Source: a virus | Reading direction: 5' to 3' (one strand) | Length of the DNA: 64,000 nucleotides | IMG/VR virus record: IMGVR_UViG_3300017767_000003 | Span: 1 to 64,000 of that record | Shown here: positions 1 through 8,899 of the stretch, in pieces | Numbering within the stretch: position 1 is the first letter of the stretch | How the letters are laid out: the number at the start of each line of letters is the position of its first letter | Program-made: the position numbers and the translations under genes | The notes under the pieces: generated by a model | What the model saw: only the letters and a program-made list of their open reading frames with translations | Told to the model about the DNA's origin: nothing | Database searches by the model: none

Positions 1-11
1 CAATATAAAGT

Positions 12-19
12 TATAAATA
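12..19 (+). promoter_or_regulatory. T4-type late promoter for the sheath gene
   Basis: Exact TATAAATA octamer, the T4 late promoter element read by gp55. The expected start of transcription is near base 25, leaving a leader of about 34 bases that carries an AGGAG ribosome site before the ATG at 59. Confidence 0.75.
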
Positions 20-58
20 AAACAGTAAACAACTTTTGACATTAACAGGAGAAAAAGT

Positions 59-2089
59 ATGGCATTTCAAGTATCACCAGGCGTACAGGTTAAAGAGATT
101 GACCTTACAAATGTTGTGCCTGCAGTATCCAGTACAACTGGTGCTTTCGCAGGGACATTCCAATGGGGCCCTGTTGATGAAGTAGTAACAATTTCAGACC
201 AAAAGGGACTAGTAGAGAATTTTCACGAACCTGCTAACACCAACGGAGCTGCAGAGGACTACTATTCAGCTGAAGGATTTTTAAGATATGGTTCTTCTCT
301 AAGAGTAGTTAGAATAAACTCTACAGGATTGTTTAGTGCGAATTCAGCTGGACATGGTTCAACGCTAATAAAGAATAGTGACGAATATGTTCAATCTTAC
401 CAAAGTGGTGCCTTATCAGGTACAGCAGGAAGGTGGGTAGCCCGTCACGCAGGAGTTTTAGGAAACTCCTTAAAAGTATCTGTTTGTTCAACAGCAACTG
501 CCTTCGAGACAGACAACGCTGGAACATCTACAGGAAATAACGCAGTTGGAGCGCTTTCAATAACAGGTGTTGCAAACGCAACTACATTGTTTAGAGTAAG
601 AGATATTATCACATTTGATAATCACTTAGGACAAGAATACAGAATTACCGCAAGTTCAGGTACAACTCTTACTATTGAAGCAATTAACCAACCTGCAAAC
701 ACAGGATTAACAACAGCAGTTGACGGTTCAAGTACACCAGTCAATATAAACAGGAAATGGGAGTTCCATTCTTTCTTTGATAAAGCTCCAGGCACTTCCG
801 CATCTGCAGCTGCTGTCGGTGCATCATTAGACGAATGTCACGTAGTAGTAAGTGACGAAGACGGTGTGTGGAGTGGAACTCAAAACGAAGTTCTAGAAAC
901 ATTCGGTTTCGTATCACTTGCAAGTGACGCTAAAGACGCTCAAGGTGCATCAAACTACTACAGAGACGTAATTGAAAGAAAATCAACATACGTATACTGG
1001 GCAGGTCACTCTACAGGAGATGACGGTTCACCAGTAACTGGTACTCACGATAGTGGTAATGAACACAGAACATTAGCAGAATCTTTATCAGATGGTTTCG
1101 GTGTAATGACTCTTCCAGTAAATGACACACTTTCAGGTGGTTCAAATGGTAGAATGCCAACAGCCGCTGAGAAGTTCGGTGCATGGTCAACACACTTCGG
1201 TGACGCTGAAACAGTAGATATCTCATTCTTAATCGTAGGTTCTTCAAGAACTGATAACGGTTCGGGAACAGAACAAGATATCTTAACAGATTGGACAACT
1301 TTAACAAACCAAGCGATTCTTCTTTGTGAATCTAGAAAAGATTGTATGGCAATCGTATCACCAAGAAAGAATGACGTAGTTGGAGTTTCCTCAGAATCAA
1401 CACAATCCGCAAATGTAATTGCCTCCGCTAATACTGCAACAAGTTCTTCTTATTCAGTTATGGATAGTGGTTGGTTATACATTTACGAAAGATATAACGA
1501 CAAATACTGTTGGATTCCAGGCAATGGACATACTGCAGGTCTAATGGCAAGAAGTGACTTATTAAGAGACCCATGGTTCTCACCTGCTGGTTTCTCAAGA
1601 GGTCAATACTTAGGTGTAACTAAACTTGCATTTAATCCTTCACAATCGTCTAGAGACGACTTATACAGTGCAAGGGTTAACCCAATTGTTACATTCCCAG
1701 GCCAAGGAACAGTCCTATTTGGTGACAAAACTATGTTATCAACACCTTCTGCATTCGATAGAATCAATGTAAGAAGATTGTTCATAGTCCTAGAAAAGGC
1801 AATCGCAACTGCCGCTAAAGCACAACTCTTTGAATTCAATGACGCATTCACAAGAGCACAGTTTAGAGCTGCTGTAGAACCTTTCTTAAGAGACGTGAAG
1901 AACAGACGTGGTCTTGTAGATTTCCAAGTATTATGTGACGAAACAAACAACACTGATAGTGTTATCGATAGAAATGAATTTGTATGTTCTATCTTCGTTA
2001 AACCTAACAGGTCGATTAACTTCATTACATTGAACTTTGTTGCCGCTAGAAGTGGTGTAGAGTTTAGTGAATTATACGGTGCAGTCTAA
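59..2089 (+). CDS. 18: Tail sheath protein gp18
   Basis: 676-residue protein, the size of T4 gp18, which forms the contractile sleeve around the tail tube. The N-terminus (MAFQVSPGVQVKEIDLTN) is the typical start of T4-like sheath proteins: a short strand that joins neighbouring subunits. The C-terminal third (from about residue 480) contains the conserved DPWFSPAGFSRG and KNRRGLVDF-type segments of the sheath core. The middle is Ser/Thr/Gly-rich, as in the variable surface-exposed sheath domains. An AGGAG site lies 8 bases before the ATG. It is followed 11 bases later by the tail tube gene, the standard T4 order. Confidence 0.95.
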   Translation: MAFQVSPGVQVKEIDLTNVVPAVSSTTGAFAGTFQWGPVDEVVTISDQKGLVENFHEPANTNGAAEDYYSAEGFLRYGSSLRVVRINSTGLFSANSAGHGSTLIKNSDEYVQSYQSGALSGTAGRWVARHAGVLGNSLKVSVCSTATAFETDNAGTSTGNNAVGALSITGVANATTLFRVRDIITFDNHLGQEYRITASSGTTLTIEAINQPANTGLTTAVDGSSTPVNINRKWEFHSFFDKAPGTSASAAAVGASLDECHVVVSDEDGVWSGTQNEVLETFGFVSLASDAKDAQGASNYYRDVIERKSTYVYWAGHSTGDDGSPVTGTHDSGNEHRTLAESLSDGFGVMTLPVNDTLSGGSNGRMPTAAEKFGAWSTHFGDAETVDISFLIVGSSRTDNGSGTEQDILTDWTTLTNQAILLCESRKDCMAIVSPRKNDVVGVSSESTQSANVIASANTATSSSYSVMDSGWLYIYERYNDKYCWIPGNGHTAGLMARSDLLRDPWFSPAGFSRGQYLGVTKLAFNPSQSSRDDLYSARVNPIVTFPGQGTVLFGDKTMLSTPSAFDRINVRRLFIVLEKAIATAAKAQLFEFNDAFTRAQFRAAVEPFLRDVKNRRGLVDFQVLCDETNNTDSVIDRNEFVCSIFVKPNRSINFITLNFVAARSGVEFSELYGAV

Positions 2090-2100
2090 GGGAGAAATAA

Positions 2101-2598
2101 ATGGCAACAATAGATGAATTTAAAGCGCAACTAATCGCTGGTGGCCCTAGAGCTAATAGGTTCCGAGTCTTCATACCTAGAACAGGTAATAAGATAGAGT
2201 TTCTATGTCAAGCTGCTCAGATTCCCGCTATGACTGTCGGTCAGGTCACAGTTCCATTCAGAGGAATGAACTTGAAACTTGCTGGAGACAGAACCTTTGA
2301 ACCATGGGCAGTTACTGTAATCAACGATGTTGAATTCAGTGTAAGAAATGCCCTAGAATCATGGCAGTTGGATATCAGTCAGTTAGACTCAGGTATCGGT
2401 GCGATTAATAACGATTACTTGTTATCACGAGCATTCGTTGAACAGTTAAACAAAGATGACTCAGTCCTTGCGAGATACGAATTCTTCAATATGTTCCCTC
2501 AAAATATCGGTGGTATTGAACTGAATATGGGAACTGCTGACGAAGTTGAAACTTTTGAAGTTTCATTTGACTATTCTCACTGGGAAAGAGTTATTTAA
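2101..2598 (+). CDS. 19: Tail tube protein gp19
   Basis: 165 residues, matching T4 gp19 (163). It forms the inner tail tube through which DNA passes. The N-terminal RANRFRVFIPRTG and the CQAAQIPAMTVGQV segment are hallmarks of T4-like tube proteins, and the end (VSFDYSHWERV) fits the family. A GGGAG site precedes the start. It lies directly between sheath and portal genes and is probably co-transcribed with gp18. Confidence 0.93.
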   Translation: MATIDEFKAQLIAGGPRANRFRVFIPRTGNKIEFLCQAAQIPAMTVGQVTVPFRGMNLKLAGDRTFEPWAVTVINDVEFSVRNALESWQLDISQLDSGIGAINNDYLLSRAFVEQLNKDDSVLARYEFFNMFPQNIGGIELNMGTADEVETFEVSFDYSHWERVI

Positions 2599-2627
2599 TT
2601 AAAGTGAAATACACCCTTTTAGGGGAG

Positions 2628-2635
2628 TATAAATA
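2628..2635 (+). promoter_or_regulatory. Late promoter for the portal gene
   Basis: Exact TATAAATA with five bases (TTAGT) before the ATG of gene 20. By T4 spacing (octamer ending at -6) transcription would start on the A of the ATG, so portal mRNA from this promoter would be leaderless. The AGGGGAG upstream is 13 bases from the start, too far for normal ribosome binding. Confidence 0.7.
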
Positions 2636-2640
2636 TTAGT

Positions 2641-4176
2641 ATGGAAATTTTTGGGTTTGAAATATCCCGTAAAAAGGATGAACTACGAAGCATAGAGGTG
2701 TCTAAGGCACCTTCCTTCGTCCCCCCTGTTGAAGATGACGGTACACCCGTCATTCAACAACAACCAGGCGGGTTCATATCAGGTGGAGCATATGGTTCCT
2801 ACATTGATATGGAAGGTGGTATCAAGAATGAGGTTGGTCTCATTACAAGATACCGTGAAATATCTCTAATCCCTGAGTGTGACTCAGCGATTGAAGATAT
2901 TGTTAATGAGTGTATTACATCGGATTCTCAAGACAAGATTGTATCACTCGACCTCAGAAACGTAAAACTTTCTGATAGTATCAAAAACAAGATACATGAC
3001 GAGTTTAATCATATTCTTGCCTTAATGAAGTTCAATCAGAACTCTCACGAATTATTCCGAAAATGGTACATAGATGGAAGGATATACTTCCATAAGGTCG
3101 TTGACGGCAAACGTCCGAAAGCAGGTATTGTAGACCTAAGAAACATTGACCCACTTAAAATTAAGAAGGTCAGAAATGTAATCAAAGGTAAATCGGACAA
3201 AGCAGGTGTTGACGTAATAAAACAAGTTGAAGAATTTTTTGTCTTCAACGATAAAGGTTTTGATAAATCTTCAGCGAATGACGGAACGTCCGTGAAGATT
3301 GCTCCCGAAGCAGTATCATATACTACATCGGGTTTATTAGACTACACAAAGAACGTAGTCATTGGGTATCTTCATAAAGCATTGAAGACTGCAAACCAGT
3401 TATCAATGATGGAAGACGCACTAGTTATCTATAGGATATCACGTGCACCCGAAAGAAGGATTTTCTACATTGACGTAGGTAACCTTCCAAAGGCAAAAGC
3501 AGAACAGTATTTGTCTGAGGTTATGAACAAGTATAGAAATAAACTTGTTTACAATGCAGACACAGGTGAAATCAAAGATGATAGAAAACATATGTCTATG
3601 TTGGAAGATTTTTGGTTACCTAGGAGAGAAGGTGGACGTGGGACAGAGATAACAACTTTGCCAGGCGGACAAAATCTCTCGGAGATAGAAGACATTGAAT
3701 ACTTTAAGTCGAAGTTATACAAGAGTTTAAGTATTCCAGCTTCTAGAATGGAAGCAGACGCAGGATTCAATTTGGGACGTGCGTCCGAAATCCAAAGAGA
3801 TGAACTTAAGTTTAATAAGTTCACGAATAGACTTCAAAAGAAGTTTAGTAGAGTATTTGTTGACGTTTTAAGAACTCAATTGATACTAAAAGAAATTGTA
3901 AGTGGCGAAGAATTTGACAAAATGGTCAAAGACTTCGTACAGTTTGATTATGCTAGCGATAACCACTTCGCAGAGTTGAAAGACGCTGAAATTATGCGTG
4001 AGAGACTTGAGACTTTATCAACCGTAGACGAGTATGTTGGTAAGTATTATTCTCAGGAGTTTGTACGTAAGAATATCTTAATGCAAACAGAAGAAGAAAT
4101 GAAACTTATGGACAAACAAATGGAAGACGAGGGTGGAGACGAAGAAGGTGGTGACGATGAATTTGGGGGATTTTAA
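2641..4176 (+). CDS. 20: Portal vertex protein gp20
   Basis: 511 residues, close to T4 gp20 (524). The portal is a dodecamer at the capsid vertex through which DNA is packaged and to which the tail attaches. Recognisable segments include ECDSAIEDIVNECI (about residues 79-92), the RAPERRIFYIDVGNLPKAKA region (about 269-288), a MLEDFWLPRREGGRGTEI segment and LPGGQNLSEIEDIEYF. The tail end is strongly acidic with a glycine-rich EGGDEEGGDDEFGGF end. It follows gp19 and precedes the prohead core genes, as in T4 and cyanomyophages. Confidence 0.95.
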   Translation: MEIFGFEISRKKDELRSIEVSKAPSFVPPVEDDGTPVIQQQPGGFISGGAYGSYIDMEGGIKNEVGLITRYREISLIPECDSAIEDIVNECITSDSQDKIVSLDLRNVKLSDSIKNKIHDEFNHILALMKFNQNSHELFRKWYIDGRIYFHKVVDGKRPKAGIVDLRNIDPLKIKKVRNVIKGKSDKAGVDVIKQVEEFFVFNDKGFDKSSANDGTSVKIAPEAVSYTTSGLLDYTKNVVIGYLHKALKTANQLSMMEDALVIYRISRAPERRIFYIDVGNLPKAKAEQYLSEVMNKYRNKLVYNADTGEIKDDRKHMSMLEDFWLPRREGGRGTEITTLPGGQNLSEIEDIEYFKSKLYKSLSIPASRMEADAGFNLGRASEIQRDELKFNKFTNRLQKKFSRVFVDVLRTQLILKEIVSGEEFDKMVKDFVQFDYASDNHFAELKDAEIMRERLETLSTVDEYVGKYYSQEFVRKNILMQTEEEMKLMDKQMEDEGGDEEGGDDEFGGF

Positions 4177-4179
4177 TAA

Positions 4180-4359
4180 ATGACTGAAATAGCAAAAAAG
4201 ATAGTTGACGAAATAGAACAAGGTAAGTTGCAAGACGCTAAGGATTCTATTTTTGACGGCATTAAAGAGAAAGCTGCCCAAGCAGTGGACATGAAGAGAG
4301 TGGAAGCAACGGTTGATTGGATGAAAAATGAACCTGAAGCTACAGCAGAGGAAGAGTAA
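4180..4359 (+). CDS. Small prohead-core-like protein (gp67 position)
   Basis: 59-residue acidic and lysine-rich helical protein, three bases after the portal gene and abutting the next start. Its sequence begins MTEIAKKIVDEIEQGKLQDA and ends in an acidic EPEATAEEE tail. T4 encodes the small prohead core proteins gp67 and gp68 at this exact place between genes 20 and 21, so an internal scaffold role is likely from position and charge. Sequence identity to gp67 could not be shown. A run of G (GGGGGA) upstream could act as a weak ribosome site. Confidence 0.6.
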   Translation: MTEIAKKIVDEIEQGKLQDAKDSIFDGIKEKAAQAVDMKRVEATVDWMKNEPEATAEEE

Positions 4360-4656
4360 ATGAAATCTTTTGCATCTATATCAAGAGAACTTTATGAGGC
4401 GAAATTTAAGTTGCCTAAAAAACATAAAGAACTTAAAGTAGATACAATGAAAACTGGTGGAAAGACCTACAACATTACCTATAGTAAAATGGGTAAAGAC
4501 ATTTACGCATTCGTTAATAATAATGAAACAGGGCCTTACAAGGACTTGAAGGACGCAGAAAAATCTGTGAAGGAATTATCCAAACTCTTTAAACAAATGA
4601 ATTTTGAAGGGGTAACAGAAGAGGAAATTTTCAATGAAATTAATTTCAGAGTATAA
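4360..4656 (+). CDS. Unknown basic protein in the prohead core operon (gp68 position)
   Basis: 98 residues, starting immediately after the stop of the previous gene (TAA then ATG). It is lysine-rich (KLPKKHKELKVDTMKTGG) with a compact alpha/beta look, and a C-terminal helix KDLKDAEKSVKELSKLFKQ. Its last 23 bases overlap the start of the gene 21 protease. By position it corresponds to the T4 gp68 prohead core slot, but no residue-level resemblance could be confirmed. Translation is probably coupled to both neighbours. Confidence 0.6.
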   Translation: MKSFASISRELYEAKFKLPKKHKELKVDTMKTGGKTYNITYSKMGKDIYAFVNNNETGPYKDLKDAEKSVKELSKLFKQMNFEGVTEEEIFNEINFRV

Positions 4657-5278
4657 CGAAGCAAAACCATTAATCGAATCAAAAGAAAATGGTAAAAAAG
4701 ATTACTTTATCGAAGGTGTCTTTATGCAAGCAGACATAAAGAATCGTAACGGAAGAATCTATCCCAAAGAAATCATGGCAAAAGAAGTCAATCGTTACGT
4801 AAAAGAATTCGTAAACGAACAAAGAGCATTCGGTGAGTTAGGACACCCCGAAGGGCCAACAATCAATTTAGACAAAGTATCCCACATGATTACCGAACTT
4901 CACGAAGACGGTAGTAATTGGGTAGGTAAAGCAAAAATTTTGAGCACTCCAAATGGTGAGATTGTAAAAAATCTTATCAATGACGGTGCAAAACTAGGTG
5001 TCTCTTCAAGAGGACTTGGTTCATTAGAACAAAAATCAGACGCACAGTATGTGAAGTCGGACTTTCAACTTGCAACTGCAGGTGATATTGTCGCAGACCC
5101 TTCAGCGCCAGATGCCTTCGTAGACGGTATCATGGAAGGTGTTGAGTGGATTATGGACAATGGAATCCTAAAAAGACAAGAAATGGAGTCTATGAGAGAA
5201 GTTTTAAAGAACGAAAAGCAGGTTAGACTTGAAGAAACAAAAATTAATTTATGGAAAACGTTCGTTAAGAACTTATAA
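4634..5278 (+). CDS. 21: Prohead core protease gp21
   Basis: 214 residues, the length of T4 gp21, the serine protease that cleaves scaffold and capsid proteins during head maturation. The conserved N-terminal block (EGVFMQADIKNRNGRIYP), a histidine in FGELGHPEGPTINL (likely catalytic His) and the serine in LGVSSRGLGSL (likely catalytic Ser) are present, followed by the ADPSAPDAFVDGIMEG segment. The start codon lies inside the upstream gene, a 23-base overlap. This supports coupled translation. Confidence 0.93.
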   Translation: MKLISEYNEAKPLIESKENGKKDYFIEGVFMQADIKNRNGRIYPKEIMAKEVNRYVKEFVNEQRAFGELGHPEGPTINLDKVSHMITELHEDGSNWVGKAKILSTPNGEIVKNLINDGAKLGVSSRGLGSLEQKSDAQYVKSDFQLATAGDIVADPSAPDAFVDGIMEGVEWIMDNGILKRQEMESMREVLKNEKQVRLEETKINLWKTFVKNL

Positions 5279-5280
5279 CA

Positions 5281-5288
5281 TATAAATA
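5281..5288 (+). promoter_or_regulatory. Late promoter for scaffold and capsid genes
   Basis: Exact TATAAATA two bases after the gene 21 stop. The leader to gene 22 (ATG at 5317) carries an AGGAG site. It gives separate late transcription of the abundant scaffold and major capsid proteins. Confidence 0.75.
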
Positions 5289-5316
5289 AAAAAGTAAACT
5301 CAAACAGGAGAAAAAT

Positions 5317-6681
5317 ATGGCAGAGTTAGATACAAACCAAGATGAGCTATTAGAGGCAGGACAACCTGACGCTAAAGCTGAGAAAGGTGACAAAAACCCG
5401 CCTAAGCAAGGTTCAAGTGATTCCGCTAAAATAGAAAGTGGAAAAGCTGAAGTCGTCAAACCCGAAGAAAATCCTGTTGACAAAGCTGTCGATTCTGTAG
5501 ATAAAGCAGAAGATGGAGTCAAAGAGATTTCCGCAGACCCACAACAAAAGGGTGAAGGGAAACCTGATAAGGCTGAAAAAATCAAAGAAGGCGAAGGCGC
5601 TGACGAAGAAGCAGAAGTTTCTGAAGCAGAAGAAAAAGTTCCTTCCAAGATGGAAACAATCAAAGCTATGGTCAACACAATGAAGGAAATGAATAAAGAA
5701 GACCTTCAAGGTATTTTCTCTTCTATTTCAGAAGATGAGGTTGACGAGTCTTTGACTAAGGCAGAAATCGCAAGAAACATTGTCGAACTAGTTAAAAAAC
5801 TAGATGACGAAAAGGTTCAAGAGATGTACGGCAAGATGAAAGGTGTCGAGGACGAAGAGGAAGAAGACGAAGACAAGAAGATGAAAAAAGAATCTGTTGA
5901 CGAAGAAACTTCCGAAGAACTCGAATCTAAACTTGTAGAGATTGAAATTGAAGACGACCTAAATGCAATCTCAGAAGCATTAGACTTGTCAGAAGAGAAC
6001 CGAGAAAAAGCTAAAACAATCTTTAAAGCTGCAGTATCAAGTAAAGTTGCAGAAGTTGAAAAAGGATTGAAAGAAGCTTACGAAACAGAATTACAAACCT
6101 CAGTAGATAAGGTCAAAGCCGACTTAAGTGAAGCAGTTGACAAATACTTGTCTTACGTTGCTGACGAGTGGACGAAAGAAAACGAATTAGCTATCGAGAG
6201 AGGTTTGAAAGCTGAAATGACTGAAAACTTTATTTCAGGATTGAAAACATTGTTCGTAGAACATTATGTTGACGTTCCCGAAGATAAGTATGACGTGATT
6301 GATGAGCTTTCTAATCGTCTCGATGAGATGGAAGTTAAACTTGACTCCGAAGTTCAAACAAATATGGACATCGCAGAAGAGTTGAACACTCTCAAGAGAG
6401 AAAATGTGGTAAGGGATGCGTCTTCGGACTTAACTGAATCACAGAAAGAGAAATTAGAATCACTTGCAAACGGTGTAGACTTCAATGACGAAGCTGACTT
6501 CCAAGAGAAGATTGGTGAAATCAAAGAAGCATACTTCGGTATTGAAGGTGAATCTATTTCTGAGGATACCGTAGTTGAAGAAGGAACTGGAACGCTTGAA
6601 GATGAAAACTCTTCACCTGTTATAGACCCTTCCCTTCAAAGGTATTCTGACGCAATTAGTAAACTAAAACCATTAGGTTAA
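5317..6681 (+). CDS. 22: Prohead scaffold protein gp22
   Basis: 454 residues, much longer than T4 gp22 (269). The C-terminal two thirds form a highly charged, largely helical coiled-coil protein rich in Glu, Lys and Asp, as expected for the internal scaffold that is degraded by gp21. The extra N-terminal part (about residues 1-125) is a low-complexity Ala/Glu/Lys/Pro region. Features typical of marine gp22 include TKENELAIERGLKAEMTENF (about residues 285-304) and the end SLQRYSDAISKLKPLG. Position between genes 21 and 23 makes the call firm despite low complexity. Confidence 0.92.
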   Translation: MAELDTNQDELLEAGQPDAKAEKGDKNPPKQGSSDSAKIESGKAEVVKPEENPVDKAVDSVDKAEDGVKEISADPQQKGEGKPDKAEKIKEGEGADEEAEVSEAEEKVPSKMETIKAMVNTMKEMNKEDLQGIFSSISEDEVDESLTKAEIARNIVELVKKLDDEKVQEMYGKMKGVEDEEEEDEDKKMKKESVDEETSEELESKLVEIEIEDDLNAISEALDLSEENREKAKTIFKAAVSSKVAEVEKGLKEAYETELQTSVDKVKADLSEAVDKYLSYVADEWTKENELAIERGLKAEMTENFISGLKTLFVEHYVDVPEDKYDVIDELSNRLDEMEVKLDSEVQTNMDIAEELNTLKRENVVRDASSDLTESQKEKLESLANGVDFNDEADFQEKIGEIKEAYFGIEGESISEDTVVEEGTGTLEDENSSPVIDPSLQRYSDAISKLKPLG

Positions 6682-6701
6682 TTTAAAGGAGATTAAAAAC
6701 A

Positions 6702-8015
6702 ATGTTTTTATCTGAAAACTTACAGGAAAAGTGGCAACCTATCCTAGAGCATTCTGATTTGCCAAAAATCGAAGACTCTTACAAGAAGGCTGTTACCGCA
6801 GTAATCCTAGAAAACCAAGAAAAAGCTCTTAACGAAGATAGAGTTTCTCTTGACGAAGCTGCACCTTTAAATGCTACTGGCAGTTCTGCTGTATCTAACT
6901 GGGATCCAATCCTAATTAGTCTAGTAAGACGAGCTATGCCTAACTTGGTTGCTTACGACATTTGTGGTGTTCAACCAATGACTGGGCCAACAGGACTTAT
7001 CTTTGCTATGAAAGCAAGGTATAACGACTATCCGACTCAAGGACGTGAAGGTAAAACTGAAGCTTTAGGGCTTGACGAACCTCATACTCCTTATTCGGCT
7101 GCTGCTCAGACAACTTCAGCTGGTGCATTAACAGCTGCAATCAGTGACCCATTTGACACTAGTTCGCCTTCTTATGAAGACACAACTGGTTCAGGTATGT
7201 CTACTGCAACTGCAGAAGCATTAGGTGATGTCGAAGCTTCCAACGGATTCGCTCAAATGGCTTTCACAATTGAGAAAGCTACAGTAACTGCTAAATCAAG
7301 AGCACTTAAAGCGGAATATACTTTAGAATTGGCACAAGACCTTAAAGCAATTCACGGTCTAGACGCTGAATCTGAACTCGCTAACATACTATCATCTGAA
7401 ATCCTTGCGGAAATCAACAGAGAAGTAGTAAGAAACGTTAACATACAAGCTAAAGTAGGTGCATCTGCAACTGCTTCTGCTGGTACTTTCAACTTAGATG
7501 TTGATGCTAACGGACGTTGGTCAGTTGAGAAATTCAAAGGTCTATTATTCCAAATAGAAAGAGAATCAAATGTAATCGCAAAAGAAACAAGACGTGGTAA
7601 AGGTAACTTTATCCTTTGTTCTTCTGACGTTGCATCTGCTTTATCAATGGCTGGTGTATTAGATTATACTCCTGCGCTTAACACTGACATTAACGTTGAC
7701 GATACTGGTAATACTTTTGCTGGTGTTCTAAACGGTAGAGTTAAAGTTTATATCGACCCATATGCTGGTGTTGATTACTTGACTGTCGGTTACAGAGGGT
7801 CTAACCCTTATGACGCTGGACTTTTCTATTGCCCATACGTTCCATTACAAATGGTTCGTGCCGTTGGTGAGAATACTTTCCAACCAAAAATTGGTTTCAA
7901 AACTAGATACGGAATGGTATCTAACCCATTCGTAGGTTCTACACCTGCTAATGGTCTAGCTTCTGCTGGTACAAACCAATACTACAGAAAGTTCGCAGTA
8001 TCTAACATTCTATAA
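6702..8015 (+). CDS. 23: Major capsid protein gp23
   Basis: 437 residues with the classical marine gp23 features: FLSENLQEKWQPILEHSDLP at the start, the PLNATGSSAVSNWDPIL cleavage and arm region (about 54-70), VRRAMPNLVAYDICGVQPMT and PTGLIFAMKARY, and a C-terminal LQMVRAVGENTFQPKIGFKT and RYGMVSNPF block. It forms the HK97-fold hexamers of the capsid after gp21 cleavage. An AAAGGAG site precedes the ATG. The gene ends the head operon and is followed by two strong terminators. Confidence 0.97.
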   Translation: MFLSENLQEKWQPILEHSDLPKIEDSYKKAVTAVILENQEKALNEDRVSLDEAAPLNATGSSAVSNWDPILISLVRRAMPNLVAYDICGVQPMTGPTGLIFAMKARYNDYPTQGREGKTEALGLDEPHTPYSAAAQTTSAGALTAAISDPFDTSSPSYEDTTGSGMSTATAEALGDVEASNGFAQMAFTIEKATVTAKSRALKAEYTLELAQDLKAIHGLDAESELANILSSEILAEINREVVRNVNIQAKVGASATASAGTFNLDVDANGRWSVEKFKGLLFQIERESNVIAKETRRGKGNFILCSSDVASALSMAGVLDYTPALNTDINVDDTGNTFAGVLNGRVKVYIDPYAGVDYLTVGYRGSNPYDAGLFYCPYVPLQMVRAVGENTFQPKIGFKTRYGMVSNPFVGSTPANGLASAGTNQYYRKFAVSNIL

Positions 8016-8040
8016 AGAATAGTTACTCAACCGAAATTAA

Positions 8041-8067
8041 AAACCCCAGTTCGCTGGGGTTTTTTTT
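8041..8067 (+). terminator. Intrinsic terminator after the capsid gene
   Basis: Perfect inverted repeat AAACCCCAG / CTGGGGTTT closed by a TTCG tetraloop at 8050-8053 and followed by eight T. A textbook Rho-independent terminator, 26 bases after the gene 23 stop. Confidence 0.95.
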
Positions 8068-8115
8068 GTTCTAAATAAAAGTGATACAAATCATTCGTGC
8101 AGGACGGTAGTATCT

Positions 8116-8146
8116 AAAACCCCACTTCGGTGGGGTTTTTCTTTTT
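8116..8146 (+). terminator. Second intrinsic terminator
   Basis: Inverted repeat AAAACCCCAC / GTGGGGTTTT with a TTCG loop at 8126-8129, then T5-C-T6. It is nearly the same as the terminator 75 bases upstream and probably acts as a backup stop for the very abundant capsid transcript. The sequence between the two shows no gene. Confidence 0.93.
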
Positions 8147-8195
8147 TGTGTCTCAATTGTGACAGTTGTGTGACACTTTCGTGTCTATATACTAT

Positions 8196-8315
8196 ATGGC
8201 GTATATAAAACAAATAAACAAAAGATTTCATAAATTTATGAAGTGCGGTAGACTACCCAAGGTTATCAAACTAGCAGGACTCAGTGAGTTAAAGTTAGAA
8301 TCAGAACAGTCTTAG
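8196..8315 (+). CDS. Possible 39-residue basic micropeptide
   Basis: Short open frame (MAYIKQINKRFHKFMKCGRL then PKVIKLAGLSELKLESEQS) in the 318-base gap between the capsid terminators and the next gene. It is basic at the N-terminus and acidic at the end. There is no clear ribosome site. A small hairpin (GACAC-TTTC-GTGTC, 8172-8185) and a TATACT lie just upstream. It may be real because nothing else fills the gap, but it could be chance. Confidence 0.3.
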   Translation: MAYIKQINKRFHKFMKCGRLPKVIKLAGLSELKLESEQS

Positions 8316-8334
8316 AAATTACCTAAATAGGTAT

Positions 8335-8871
8335 ATGACTACGATTAACAAATCTATACTTCAAAAGAACAACTTTAGACTTCTCATCGATAAAGTTCCA
8401 ACGGTGGAATACTTCGTGCGTACTGCAAATATTCCTGGCATATCATTCAGTGAGACTGCTGTACCAGCAGGTATAGGACTGGACGCATATTTTCCAGGCG
8501 ATAAAGTTGAATTTGAAAAGTTATCTGTATCGTTTTTGGTAGACGAAGATTTACAGAACTTCAAAGAAGTATATGATTGGATGGATTCTATTGTACCTAT
8601 ACAAGACCCGTCTAAGTACAAAACACTTGTTGGTACAACTGCAACAGCAACAAACCAGTTTTCAAGTGCAGGTAATGACCTAAGTCAATATAGCATGATT
8701 ACACTCGTACTAAATACAAATAAGAATATACCAAACAGATTCTTTAAATTTTATGACGCATTTCCAACGTCACTAAGTGGATTGGAACTTGCATCAGGAG
8801 AGAGTGGTGAAGCTGTAATATGTACAGTAGACTTTAGATTTACTTATTATGAGATAGTAACCACTAGTTAA
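8335..8871 (+). CDS. Tail-tube-fold protein (gp19 paralogue or gp3-like)
   Basis: 178 residues. The opening LQKNNFRLLIDKVPTVEYFV and the ANIPGISFSETAVPAG segment parallel the tube protein gp19 (NRFRVFIP, AAQIPAMTVGQVTVP), and the FLVDEDLQNFKEVYDWMDSI block is common in T4-like tube-related proteins of marine phages. It is most likely a tail completion or baseplate tube protein. In cyanomyophages the gene after 23 and before uvsY is often called gene 3 (tail completion and sheath stabiliser, 176 residues in T4), which fits size and place. The exact assignment is uncertain; membership of the tail structure is fairly sure. Confidence 0.65.
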   Translation: MTTINKSILQKNNFRLLIDKVPTVEYFVRTANIPGISFSETAVPAGIGLDAYFPGDKVEFEKLSVSFLVDEDLQNFKEVYDWMDSIVPIQDPSKYKTLVGTTATATNQFSSAGNDLSQYSMITLVLNTNKNIPNRFFKFYDAFPTSLSGLELASGESGEAVICTVDFRFTYYEIVTTS

Positions 8872-8893
8872 AAACACATTTTCGTGATATAAT
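8864..8893 (+). promoter_or_regulatory. Early/middle-type promoter for uvsY
   Basis: CTAGTT at 8864-8869, 18 bases, then perfect TATAAT at 8888-8893. Six bases separate TATAAT from the uvsY ATG, so the predicted transcript starts on the start codon. The -35-like element is a weak match to the CTTRYA form seen at other replication genes; the -10 and spacing match well. Confidence 0.65.
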
Positions 8894-8899
8894 TATAGT

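Noticed and set aside
333-2025. Minus-strand open frames inside the sheath gene
   Set aside because: They lie opposite a strong structural gene, have no ribosome site or recognisable domain, and the whole window codes on the + strand.
5265-5709. Minus-strand frames opposite the gp22 scaffold start
   Set aside because: Shadows of the Glu/Lys-rich scaffold; Ser/Phe-rich translation without motifs.
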